Of a stretch of DNA of 53,076 nucleotides, positions 16,276 through 24,965 are shown piece by piece. The stretch's first letter is position 1. Each line of letters opens with the position of its first letter. The notes beneath the pieces are model-generated. The model ran no database searches, had not been told where the DNA came from, and saw only the letters and a list, made by a program, of their open reading frames with translations. A program made the position numbers and the translations under genes. The DNA comes from Firmicutes bacterium UBA1739 (lineage in GTDB: Bacteria; Bacillota; Clostridia; Peptostreptococcales; Anaerovoracaceae), in the NCBI GenBank assembly GCA_002315385.1, contig DCHZ01000033.1, positions 35,325 to 88,400 on the forward strand. The letters run 5' to 3'.

Positions 16276-17447
16276 TGATGAAAACTCCATACTATATGAT
16301 TAATCAGAATGAACTGGACAGGAATTTTAATAAAATGTCATCGGCACTGAAAGATAATTGGAATAACTCTATAATAGGTTATTCGTATAAAACAAATTAT
16401 CTTCCGTGGATAATTCAGCATTTTGATAATTTAGGCTGTTATGCAGAGGTTGTGTCGGAAGATGAATACCTGCTTGCAAAGCGCATAGGTGCCGGAAACA
16501 GAATAATATATAACGGTCCGGTTAAAACGAAAGAAACATTTTATGAAGCACTTTCCGTTGGGGCAATAGTAAATATTGATTCATGGAGAGAAATTGACTG
16601 GCTGGAAGAGTGCGGTTTTAAAGATAAATCAATCGGAATCAGAGTAAATTTTGATATTGAAAAAATGTGCCCCGGACAGTCACAATGCGGAGATGAAGGC
16701 GGAAGATTCGGTTTCTGTTATGAAAACGGCGAACTGAAAAAAGCAATAATAAGTATTCAATCAAAAGGTTTTCATATATCCGGGATTCATTTGCACACAA
16801 GTTCAAAATCCCGGGGACTTGATATATACAAAGCTGTTTCGGAAGTGGCCTGTGCTATTCAGGAAGAGTTTGATTTGGAATTATCGTATGTTGATGTGGG
16901 AGGCGGTTTTTTCGGAGGCCTGAATAATAAACCTCAGTTTGAAGAGTATTTCGCTCTCATTTCAGACGTGCTGTGCAGACGGTTTTCTCCGGATAATACT
17001 ACTCTTATTATAGAGCCCGGAATGTCTCTTATCGGTGCACCGGTCAGTTATTTCACAACGGTTATTGATATTAAATCTACTGAGAAAAACCGGTTTGTGG
17101 TAACTGATGGTTCGAGAACCGGTATTGATCCGTTTTTGAAGAAGGAATCATATTTTTATTCAATTCATAAAAAAGAAAGAACTCCGGTTATTGATAAACA
17201 GGTGATATGCGGTTATACCTGCATGGAAAATGACAGGCTGTTTACAGCATTTGAATGTCAGGAGTTATGCTGTGGAGATCAGATTGAATATGAGAAGGTT
17301 GGTGCGTACACAATGTGTCTGGCCCCGATGTTTATTAAAAGCTTCCCGGATGTCTATGTTAAGAACGGAGACACAGTAAAGTCTGTGAGAAATGCATGGG
17401 GTACAGAGGAGTATTTCATGAAGTCGATTTTGGAAGGTAATGAATAA
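16275..17447 (+). CDS. Fold-type III PLP decarboxylase homologue (LysA/ODC family)
   Basis: A 390-residue alanine-racemase-like barrel plus C-terminal sheet domain, as in diaminopimelate, ornithine and arginine decarboxylases. The PLP lysine lies in GYSYKTN, the second-strand motif is GIHLHTSS, the glycine loop is VDVGGGFFGG, the catalytic-Cys region is CGYTCMEND, and GAYT sits near the end. The usual EPGR reads EPGM, so a normally conserved arginine is missing. It is too far from the standard lysA context to be the housekeeping enzyme. Sitting between the initiating transferase and an ATP-grasp ligase, overlapping both by a base, it probably prepares an amino-acid-derived amine or acts on a carrier-bound amino acid for the polymer. 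The substrate is unknown. Confidence 0.8.
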   Translation: MMKTPYYMINQNELDRNFNKMSSALKDNWNNSIIGYSYKTNYLPWIIQHFDNLGCYAEVVSEDEYLLAKRIGAGNRIIYNGPVKTKETFYEALSVGAIVNIDSWREIDWLEECGFKDKSIGIRVNFDIEKMCPGQSQCGDEGGRFGFCYENGELKKAIISIQSKGFHISGIHLHTSSKSRGLDIYKAVSEVACAIQEEFDLELSYVDVGGGFFGGLNNKPQFEEYFALISDVLCRRFSPDNTTLIIEPGMSLIGAPVSYFTTVIDIKSTEKNRFVVTDGSRTGIDPFLKKESYFYSIHKKERTPVIDKQVICGYTCMENDRLFTAFECQELCCGDQIEYEKVGAYTMCLAPMFIKSFPDVYVKNGDTVKSVRNAWGTEEYFMKSILEGNE

Positions 17448-18415
17448 TGAACATTCTTATTCTGAGCGCGGGAACGCGCAATAAAATAATTCAATACTTT
17501 AAAGATACTCTTTCGGACAGAGGGCGTGTGGTAGCAGCGGATATGCAGAATATCGCACCGGCAATATACGAGGCGGATAAATACTATATTGTTCCCCGTA
17601 TTACAGAACCGGGATATATGGATTTGGTATTAGATATCTGCAGAAGAGAAAAAATAAATGCTGTGCTCAGTCTGATTGATCCTGAGTTAAGTCTTTTGGC
17701 AGCTAACAGAAATAGATTTGATGAATCGGGGATTACTGTTATCGGTTCATCTTATGACCTTTGTGAGATGGCTTTAGATAAGATGCAAATGTTTCACTGG
17801 CTCAGTGAGCATGGCTATAACTGTGCAAAAAGCTATGATGACAAAGAAGTGTTTTATAAAGATCTGGATAACAATAAAATCTCGTTCCCTGTGTTTGTCA
17901 AACCTGTTCGAGGCAGTGCATCTGTCGCAATTAATAAGGTTGAAGATAAAGAAACTCTTGAATTGCTCTGGTCACACAGTGAAGGACTGATGATACAGGA
18001 GTATTTAAGAGGTCAGGAGATAGGGGCGGATGTATATATTGATATGATCAGCCATGAGGTGGTTTCGATTTTTACAAAAAGAAAGCTTCTCATGCGTGCC
18101 GGTGAAACAGATAAAGCCGTAAGCTTTAAAGATGAGAAACTGTTCAGTCTTATAGAGAGTTTTGTGACTGATTGCGGCTGGTCAGGTCAGATTGATATTG
18201 ATATTTTTGATATTGACGGAGAGTATTATATTTCCGAAGTAAATCCCAGATTCGGGGGTGGATATCCGCATGCGTATGAGTGCGGGTGCAACCATATGAA
18301 GCTGATCGAAAATAATGTAAACGGGATAGCAAATAATAAAAACACAGGTGCGTATGAAGAAGGTATCTGTATGATGAAGTACAGCGAAATAATGATTAAA
18401 GAGTATTCTGAATAG
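17447..18415 (+). CDS. CarB-like ATP-grasp ligase
   Basis: A 322-residue protein with an N-terminal Rossmann-like domain (NILILSAGTRNKI), then the ATP-grasp fold: FPVFVKPVRGSAS (lysine and glycine loop), IQEYLRGQEIGADVYID, and the magnesium-binding DIDGEYYISEVNPRFGGGYPHA. The C-terminal GGGYPHAYE pattern is typical of carbamoyl-phosphate-synthase-like ligases found in capsule and natural-product clusters, which join a carboxylate to an amine through an acyl phosphate. It starts on the last base of the decarboxylase-like gene. Together with the broken ATP-grasp at 14318 and the TupA-like protein at 27795 it makes three such enzymes in one operon. Confidence 0.87.
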   Translation: MNILILSAGTRNKIIQYFKDTLSDRGRVVAADMQNIAPAIYEADKYYIVPRITEPGYMDLVLDICRREKINAVLSLIDPELSLLAANRNRFDESGITVIGSSYDLCEMALDKMQMFHWLSEHGYNCAKSYDDKEVFYKDLDNNKISFPVFVKPVRGSASVAINKVEDKETLELLWSHSEGLMIQEYLRGQEIGADVYIDMISHEVVSIFTKRKLLMRAGETDKAVSFKDEKLFSLIESFVTDCGWSGQIDIDIFDIDGEYYISEVNPRFGGGYPHAYECGCNHMKLIENNVNGIANNKNTGAYEEGICMMKYSEIMIKEYSE

Positions 18416-18478
18416 AAAAGGTAACCGGTATGAGTTTTTCTGTGAATACAGGATTAAGATATGGTGTTGTGATTTAAT

Positions 18479-19570
18479 ATGAAAATATTAATTTTAACTA
18501 ATGTTTATAGTGGTCTATACAGCTTCAGAAAAGAGCTTATTGAGGCATTAATCCAATATGGTAACAGAGTAATTGTGATTGCACCGGAGGATGATTATGC
18601 GGAAAAGATAAAAGCGCTGGGTGCGGAAATTACAGACATAAGATTGAGGCGGCGGGGAATGAATCCGTTTCAGGATTTCAGTTTGTTTCTTAATTATATA
18701 AAGCAATTGAAAAGAACAGAACCTGATGTTGTTCTGACTTATACCGTAAAACCCAATATTTTCGGGGGTCTTGCCTGCAGGATATTAAATATACCATATA
18801 TAGCAAACATAACAGGATTGGGAACATCAATATATAATAGCGGCACATTGGCTGATATCGTTCTGGCATTGTACAGGTCCGGAACAAAAAAAGCCAGTCA
18901 GGTAATGTTTCAAAACAGGCATAATAAAGTTTTTTTCGAGAAAAAAGTATTAAAAAGAGAAGGCAGGCTGATTCCGGGTTCGGGTGTCAATCTGAAACAG
19001 TTTTCATTCTCCGAATATCCGGAAAATGACGGGAGGATAAGGCTGGTGTGTGTTACCAGAATAATGAAGGATAAAGGCATTGAGGAATTCCTGGATTGTG
19101 CCGAATACATTAAAGCAAAGTATGATAATGTTTCTTTTGACTTGGTAGGAGATTATGATGATAAAGCCTACGAACAGAGAATAGTATCTCTTCACAAACA
19201 AAGCGTAATTAATTATCACGGGGTGCAGGAGGATGTTGCGGGATTCTATAAAGCGGGCCATGCACTCATACAACCTTCGTATCATGAAGGCCTGTCAAAT
19301 GTGCTTCTGGAAAATGCAGCCTGCGGAAGACCGTGCATATCCACTGATGTTCCCGGATGCAGGGAAGTATTTGACAATGGAATATCGGGTATATCCTGTA
19401 AAGCAGGAGACAGTAAATCGCTGATTGAAGCTGTGGAGAAATTTATCGGGCTTGACTATAACCTGAAATCGAAAATGGGAAAAGCGGCACGAATAAAAGT
19501 CGAAAACGAGTTCAGTCGTGAGCTGGTAATCGGGGCATATTTTGAGGAAATAGAATCGGCCGTAAGATGA
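18479..19570 (+). CDS. GT4-family glycosyltransferase (PglA/EpsD-like)
   Basis: A 363-residue GT-B enzyme. The N-terminal acceptor domain begins KILILTNVYSGLYSFRKEL. The donor site carries the E-x7-E element in PSYHEGLSNVLLENAACGRP. VTRIMKDKGIEEF and the LTYTVKPNIFGG segment resemble PglA, which adds the second sugar to undecaprenyl-linked bacillosamine. It probably adds the next residue after the initiating transferase. A 15-codon ORF (18430-18477) with AAGGTAA upstream stops one base before this ATG, which itself has only a weak ribosome site, so coupled initiation is likely. Confidence 0.9.
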   Translation: MKILILTNVYSGLYSFRKELIEALIQYGNRVIVIAPEDDYAEKIKALGAEITDIRLRRRGMNPFQDFSLFLNYIKQLKRTEPDVVLTYTVKPNIFGGLACRILNIPYIANITGLGTSIYNSGTLADIVLALYRSGTKKASQVMFQNRHNKVFFEKKVLKREGRLIPGSGVNLKQFSFSEYPENDGRIRLVCVTRIMKDKGIEEFLDCAEYIKAKYDNVSFDLVGDYDDKAYEQRIVSLHKQSVINYHGVQEDVAGFYKAGHALIQPSYHEGLSNVLLENAACGRPCISTDVPGCREVFDNGISGISCKAGDSKSLIEAVEKFIGLDYNLKSKMGKAARIKVENEFSRELVIGAYFEEIESAVR

Positions 19571-19576
19571 GGGAAA

Positions 19577-20905
19577 ATGATGAGTTTTTGTATTTATGAC
19601 AGGTTAATAACAGGAGAATCAAAGCTTGCGGTAATTGGTCTGGGCTATGTGGGAATGCCTATTGCTGTGGCATTTTCAAAAAAAGTGGAGGTAATAGGGT
19701 TTGACACGAATACAGATAAAATTGAACTCTACAGATCCGGATTTGATCCGACTCGCGAAGTCGGAGACGAAGAAATAAAAAAGTGCAGTGTTGATTTTAC
19801 ATATGATGAAAAAAGAATCGGTGATGCGGAGTTTATTATAGTGGCAGTTCCTACTCCGGTAAATGAGGATCATTCACCAAACCTTAATCCTGTTATAAAG
19901 GCTTCGGAAACAGTAGGAAAAAATCTTAAAAAAGGAGCGATTGTAGTTTATGAATCGACCGTATATCCCGGCGTGACAGAAGACATCTGCGTTCCGGTTC
20001 TGGAACAGGCATCGGGGTTGAAGTGTGGAACTGATTTTAAGGTTGGTTATTCTCCCGAACGGATTAATCCCGGTGACAAGGTTCACAGACTGGAAACAAT
20101 TACAAAAATAGTAAGTGGCATGGATGAAGAATCGCTTGAGGATATTGCTAATGTATATTCACTTGTTGTGGAAGCAGGGGTATTCAAAGCCGCGAGTATA
20201 AAGGTTGCCGAGGCAGCAAAAGTAATAGAAAACTCACAGAGAGATATAAATATCGCGTTTATGAATGAATTGTCAATTATTTTTAATAAGATGGGAATTG
20301 ATACGTATTCGGTACTTAAAGCAGCGGAAACAAAGTGGAACTTTCTTAATTTTACACCGGGTCTTGTCGGAGGTCACTGCATAGGTGTGGATCCTTATTA
20401 TCTGACATATAAGGCTGAAGAACTCGGATATCATTCACAGATTATTCTTTCGGGAAGACGCATCAATGACGATATGGGCAGATATGTTGCGGAAAATGTG
20501 ATCAAAAACCTTATTAAAGCAGATGTGCCGGTTAAGAACGCAAAGGTTGCTGTCTTAGGGTTTACATTTAAAGAGAATTGCCCTGATACGAGAAATACGA
20601 AGGTAATTGATATAATCAATGAACTACGGGAATACGGAATAGAACCGGTTGTTGCGGATCCTCAGGCTGATGCCGCAGAAGCTGAGAAGCTTTATGGAAT
20701 TAGGTTTACCGATATCAGCAGAATAAATGATATGGATGCTGTAATATTAGCTGTTGCACATGATGAATTCAAAGGTATGATGCTTAGTGATGTTGAAAAA
20801 CTCTTTAAAGACGGGCCTGAAGAAGGGAAGGTTATCATTGAAGTGAAGGGTCTTTTGAATAGAAAAGAAGCTGAAGCTTCCGGGTATCATTATTGGAGGC
20901 TATGA
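19577..20905 (+). CDS. UDP-N-acetylhexosamine 6-dehydrogenase (TviB/WbpA-like)
   Basis: A 442-residue nucleotide-sugar dehydrogenase that oxidises C6 of UDP-GlcNAc (or UDP-GalNAc) twice to the uronic acid. LAVIGLGYVGMP binds NAD, YSPERINPGDK and ENSQRDINIAFMNEL mark the UDP-HexNAc branch, GGHCIGVDPYYL carries the catalytic Cys, and GFTFKENCPDTRNTK is the C-terminal UDP domain. The next gene is a TviC/WbpP-like 4-epimerase, so the pair should yield UDP-GalNAcA, the monomer type of Vi antigen. This puts a carboxylate in the polymer that ATP-grasp ligases could amidate. Confidence 0.93.
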   Translation: MMSFCIYDRLITGESKLAVIGLGYVGMPIAVAFSKKVEVIGFDTNTDKIELYRSGFDPTREVGDEEIKKCSVDFTYDEKRIGDAEFIIVAVPTPVNEDHSPNLNPVIKASETVGKNLKKGAIVVYESTVYPGVTEDICVPVLEQASGLKCGTDFKVGYSPERINPGDKVHRLETITKIVSGMDEESLEDIANVYSLVVEAGVFKAASIKVAEAAKVIENSQRDINIAFMNELSIIFNKMGIDTYSVLKAAETKWNFLNFTPGLVGGHCIGVDPYYLTYKAEELGYHSQIILSGRRINDDMGRYVAENVIKNLIKADVPVKNAKVAVLGFTFKENCPDTRNTKVIDIINELREYGIEPVVADPQADAAEAEKLYGIRFTDISRINDMDAVILAVAHDEFKGMMLSDVEKLFKDGPEEGKVIIEVKGLLNRKEAEASGYHYWRL

Positions 20906-20977
20906 TCATGGGCGCATATGCGATAAGTTTGCATATTATACTGAGAAAAGAAGTAAAAATGCCGGAGGAAAGATGAT

Positions 20978-21970
20978 ATGGGATATAAACATTTGGAATT
21001 TCTCGATGATAGCCTGTTTCTTGTTACTGGAGGAGCGGGGTTTATTGGTTCAAATTTATGCGAGGCCATATTAAAGCTTGGATATAGAGTAAGATGTCTT
21101 GATGACCTGTCAACAGGTAAAAAAGAAAACATCAAGGACTTTGAAGATAATGAAAGCTTTGAATTCATTGAGGGTGATATTAAGGACTTTGATACTTGTA
21201 TGAGGGCTTGTAAAGGTGTGGATTATGTACTTAATCAGGCCGCATGGGGAAGTGTTCCGAGAAGTATTGAGATGCCTGTGTTTTACTGCTCAAATAATAT
21301 CCTGGGAACGGTCAACATGCTGGAAGCGGCAAAACAGAATGGAGTAAAAACTTTCGTTTACGCCTCAAGCTCTTCTGTTTACGGTGATGAACCCGGGCTT
21401 CCGAAGGTAGAAGGAAGAGAAGGAAACCTTCTTTCACCTTACGCACTTACTAAAATGGCAGACGAAGAGTGGGCAAAGCAGTACACTATGCATTACGGAC
21501 TTAAAACGATTGGGCTCAGGTATTTTAATGTATTTGGCAGAAGGCAGGATCCTGAAGGCGCTTATGCGGCGGTTATACCCAGGTTCATTATGCAGCTGAT
21601 GAAAGGCGAACGACCCACTATCAATGGTGACGGAAAACAAAGTCGGGATTTTACATATATAGAAAATGTTATTGAGGCTAATCTCAAGGCTTGTCTGGCA
21701 CCTGAGGAAGCCTCCGGAGAGGCATTTAATATAGCCTACGGCGGACGAAAGTATTTAATAGATATTTATTACGGATTAACAAAGGCACTCGGGGTAAATA
21801 TCGAGCCGGTTTTCGGCCCGGACAGAAAAGGCGATATTAAACACAGCAATGCTGATATTGAAAAGGCAAAAAAACTGCTGGGATATGAACCGGAATATAG
21901 TTTTGAAAGAGGTATTGAAGAAGCGATAGAGTGGTATAAGGAGAATTTGAAAGGATTATTGAATCGATGA
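20978..21970 (+). CDS. UDP-GlcNAc(A) 4-epimerase (TviC/WbpP-like SDR)
   Basis: A 330-residue extended short-chain dehydrogenase. VTGGAGFIGSNL binds NAD, the catalytic triad is in SSSSVYGD and SPYALTKMADE (Tyr-x3-Lys), and LRYFNVFGRRQDPEGAYAAVIPRF is the substrate region of the UDP-HexNAc epimerase group, with SRDFTYIENV further on. It probably interconverts the gluco and galacto forms of the N-acetylated sugar or uronic acid made by the preceding dehydrogenase. GGAGG precedes the ATG, and its stop overlaps the next start (ATGA). Confidence 0.92.
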   Translation: MGYKHLEFLDDSLFLVTGGAGFIGSNLCEAILKLGYRVRCLDDLSTGKKENIKDFEDNESFEFIEGDIKDFDTCMRACKGVDYVLNQAAWGSVPRSIEMPVFYCSNNILGTVNMLEAAKQNGVKTFVYASSSSVYGDEPGLPKVEGREGNLLSPYALTKMADEEWAKQYTMHYGLKTIGLRYFNVFGRRQDPEGAYAAVIPRFIMQLMKGERPTINGDGKQSRDFTYIENVIEANLKACLAPEEASGEAFNIAYGGRKYLIDIYYGLTKALGVNIEPVFGPDRKGDIKHSNADIEKAKKLLGYEPEYSFERGIEEAIEWYKENLKGLLNR

Positions 21971-23103
21971 AGAATATCTTATTGTTATTGGCAAATCTGG
22001 GTCTTGGAGGTCAGGAAAGGATTGGGATAAATACTGCTCAGATTCTTAAGGACGACTATAATGTTTCGATTGCGATATTTGATGATAAGGATACTGTATA
22101 TCATGCTGAATGTGAAATCATAAATCTGAACATACCTGCAAAAAAAGGGAAAATCCTCAAAGCAATAAATGTTATTCGCAGAGTATTGGCATTAAACCGA
22201 CTGATACGGGAAAAGAGAATTGATATTGTGTATTCATTTGGAACCACCGCTAATTATGTTAATGCATTATCAATAAGAAAAAAACTGTCAGTTATTTCCA
22301 TTCACGGTTATAAAAGCGCTTCAGTCAGCAGAATAGAAAGAATAATTTATAACAGAGCAGACAGGGTGATTTGTGTATCAGAAAAAATCTCCGAAACTCT
22401 TTCCGACAATGCCCCGGAGCTTAAGAATAGAATCAGCACGTTATACAATCCTTATTATATAGAAGAAATATTGAAAAAAGGAGAAGAACCGGTCGCGGAT
22501 TATGCTTTTACGAGTAAAGTGATTGTTGCACATGGAAGACTGAACAGAATAAAGAATTATCCGAGACTGATTAAAGCATTCAGTCTTATTAAGAAGGATT
22601 TTGAGGATGCAAGGCTCCTTATTATCGGAGAAGGAGAAGAGAGGGAAAAGCTCCGCTTATTAGTTGATAAACTTGAATTAGGTGAATATGTTACTCTTAT
22701 AGGGTTCAGAAGTAATCCGTTTGCATACATAGCAAAATCAGATATATATGTTCTTACATCATATAATGAGGGATTTCCCAATGCATTAGTTGAAGGAATG
22801 TGCTTTCTTCCCGCAGTATCGGCAGACTGTATGAGCGGTCCCAGAGAAATCCTTTCTGACGGGCCGATAGATAGAATTACAAAAGGATGGGAAACAGAAG
22901 AATACGGCATTCTGGTTCAGCCGGCAGAAAATGAGGAATATAATGAACAGATAACGGATGATGACAGAATACTGGCCGATGCGATTGTTGAGTTGCTGCA
23001 TTGTGAAGAAATGTATTCGGAGCTGAAAAAAAGAGCCGGTAAAAGAGTAACGGAGTTTTCTTATGATGTCTATAATAAAAAGCTAATTGAAATATTAAAA
23101 TAA
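21967..23103 (+). CDS. GT4-family glycosyltransferase
   Basis: A 378-residue GT-B enzyme. The start LLLANLGLGGQERI is the usual acceptor-domain opening. VAHGRLNRIKNYPRLIKAF leads into the nucleotide-sugar domain, where TSYNEGFPNALVEGM supplies the E-x7-E motif. The start overlaps the epimerase stop codon by four bases. It presumably transfers one sugar of the repeat unit on the cytoplasmic face; neither donor nor linkage can be read from the sequence. Confidence 0.9.
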   Translation: MKNILLLLANLGLGGQERIGINTAQILKDDYNVSIAIFDDKDTVYHAECEIINLNIPAKKGKILKAINVIRRVLALNRLIREKRIDIVYSFGTTANYVNALSIRKKLSVISIHGYKSASVSRIERIIYNRADRVICVSEKISETLSDNAPELKNRISTLYNPYYIEEILKKGEEPVADYAFTSKVIVAHGRLNRIKNYPRLIKAFSLIKKDFEDARLLIIGEGEEREKLRLLVDKLELGEYVTLIGFRSNPFAYIAKSDIYVLTSYNEGFPNALVEGMCFLPAVSADCMSGPREILSDGPIDRITKGWETEEYGILVQPAENEEYNEQITDDDRILADAIVELLHCEEMYSELKKRAGKRVTEFSYDVYNKKLIEILK

Positions 23104-23116
23104 AGAAGGATCGGTA

Positions 23117-24211
23117 ATGAGAGTAATGATCAGCTATGGTTCTGTTTCTAACGGCGGAGCTGAAAAGGTAATAGTATGTCTTGCAAACTATTTTGCTGAA
23201 AAGGGCGATGAGGTAAGTATAGTAGTGGCAGATGACGGAAAATGCGGTTATATACTGGATAATAGAGTTAAAGTAATTTCTCACAATACAATGGGTATAA
23301 GTAATAATGCTTTTGATGTATTCAGAAGAGAATTGACAACAATAACAAAAATGAGAAAAACTATTTCCCGGATTAATCCGGATATTATTCTGTGTATGGA
23401 TCCGCGATATGCTTTTGAAGCGAAGCTTGCGGGAAAGGGAATATGCAGTAAAGTAATCGGCTCGGAAAGATCAAATCCATATGCAGAAAGAACCGGAAAA
23501 AAAGACAGACTGTTTGTTTCACTTTCCGGATACCTGAATGGTTTCATTTTTCAGACTAATGGTGCGAAAAGCTATTATCCCGGAAGGATTCAAAAAAGAA
23601 GCACTGTCATTTCAAACGGATTATTTGAAGATATCAATGCGAAGTTTATTCCTTTCGATAAAAGGGCGCAGTTTGAAATATGTGCCACAGGAAGACTGGC
23701 ACCTGTAAAAAGATATGACGTAATGATCAACGCAATAAAGCTTGTAAAAGAACAGGGATATGACGTCAGACTTCATATTTACGGGGAAGGAGATTATCGA
23801 CAGGAAATAGAAAGAATAATTACCGAAAATAAACTGAATGAAAATATTATTCTGGAAGGAAGAAGAAAACAGATTTATCCGGAACTGATGAAATACAGAT
23901 ACTTTCTGCTTACCAGTGACAACGAGGGAATGCCTAATGGATTAATTGATGCTATGGCATGCGGCTGTGCCTGTATTTCCACAGATTGTGATTTCGGCCC
24001 TTCGGAATTGATTAATAACGGAGTTAACGGGTTTCTGGTCAGCGTGAATAATCCGGAAGAGATATCAAATTGCATAATTATGATGATAAACGATAATACA
24101 ATAGGATATGAATTGTCACGTAATGCAATTACAATCAGGGAAACTCTTTCAAAAGAAAACATACTGGGTAAGTATTATCAATATATTGAGGAAACAGTAA
24201 ATGGGATATAA
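23117..24211 (+). CDS. GT4-family glycosyltransferase
   Basis: A 364-residue GT-B enzyme. YGSVSNGGAEKVIVCLANYF is the typical N-terminal signature and ICATGRLAPVKRYDVMI starts the second domain. Its TSDNEGMPNGLIDAM has the spaced acidic residues of GT4 (the second is Asp). It resembles the preceding glycosyltransferase in architecture, perhaps an old duplication. It overlaps the following deacetylase gene by 11 bases. Donor and linkage are unknown. Confidence 0.9.
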   Translation: MRVMISYGSVSNGGAEKVIVCLANYFAEKGDEVSIVVADDGKCGYILDNRVKVISHNTMGISNNAFDVFRRELTTITKMRKTISRINPDIILCMDPRYAFEAKLAGKGICSKVIGSERSNPYAERTGKKDRLFVSLSGYLNGFIFQTNGAKSYYPGRIQKRSTVISNGLFEDINAKFIPFDKRAQFEICATGRLAPVKRYDVMINAIKLVKEQGYDVRLHIYGEGDYRQEIERIITENKLNENIILEGRRKQIYPELMKYRYFLLTSDNEGMPNGLIDAMACGCACISTDCDFGPSELINNGVNGFLVSVNNPEEISNCIIMMINDNTIGYELSRNAITIRETLSKENILGKYYQYIEETVNGI

Positions 24212-24947
24212 AATAATAGTCAGAATGGACGATATCTGTCCGTGGATGGATATTGACCGGTTTAATAAATACATTGAAATGCTTAGTAATCTGGGAATTA
24301 AACCATTGCTGGGCATTGTACCTGACTGCAGAGATAAGCAGCTAATGATTTCAGAAGTAACCGGTTTCTGGGAATTGATGCGTGAGTATAAGAAAAAAAG
24401 CTATCCGATTGCTATGCACGGAGTATTTCATACCTATGTCAGCAATAAAGAGGGGCTTGTTTGTAAAAGGCCTATGAGTGAATTTGCCGGTCTCTCATAT
24501 AAAGAACAGTATGAAAAGCTTTCTCACGGGTTGGCTGTTATGAGAGAACAGGATTTGGAAACTGACGTTTTTTTCGCACCCGGTCATTCTTATGATTGCA
24601 ACACTCTGAAGGCTTTAAAAAAACTGGGATTTAATTATATCAGCGACGGCAGATCATTCGGTCCTTACATACTGGAGGGAGTGAAATGCATTCCGGCAGC
24701 GAGTGCATATCGTTTACATTTCGGAAGGGGACTGCTTACGATTTGCATACACAGCAATAACAAAAGCGAAAAAGACTATATGAGATTAAAGGAATTTTTG
24801 GAAAAGAAAAAGAATAAAATAATTTCATTCAATGAAGCAAAAGCGTTTTCAGCTAAAAGGTATTTATTAAGCAGAATCGGAGAAAAAGTAAACCTGACAA
24901 TAGATCAGATAATAATGAATGCCGCCGGAATAATAAAAAACAGATAG
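24201..24947 (+). CDS. DUF2334-type polysaccharide deacetylase
   Basis: A 248-residue protein of the NodB-like fold. RMDDICPW carries the metal Asp, AMHGVFHTY gives the H-x3-H pair, and FAPGHSYD matches the third catalytic motif. With no signal peptide it should act inside the cell, probably removing an N-acetyl group from a lipid-linked intermediate or sugar precursor. That would create a free amine for further substitution. The gene sits between the last GT4 and the polymerase. Confidence 0.82.
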   Translation: MGYKIIVRMDDICPWMDIDRFNKYIEMLSNLGIKPLLGIVPDCRDKQLMISEVTGFWELMREYKKKSYPIAMHGVFHTYVSNKEGLVCKRPMSEFAGLSYKEQYEKLSHGLAVMREQDLETDVFFAPGHSYDCNTLKALKKLGFNYISDGRSFGPYILEGVKCIPAASAYRLHFGRGLLTICIHSNNKSEKDYMRLKEFLEKKKNKIISFNEAKAFSAKRYLLSRIGEKVNLTIDQIIMNAAGIIKNR

Positions 24948-24965
24948 AATTTTTGAGAGATAATT

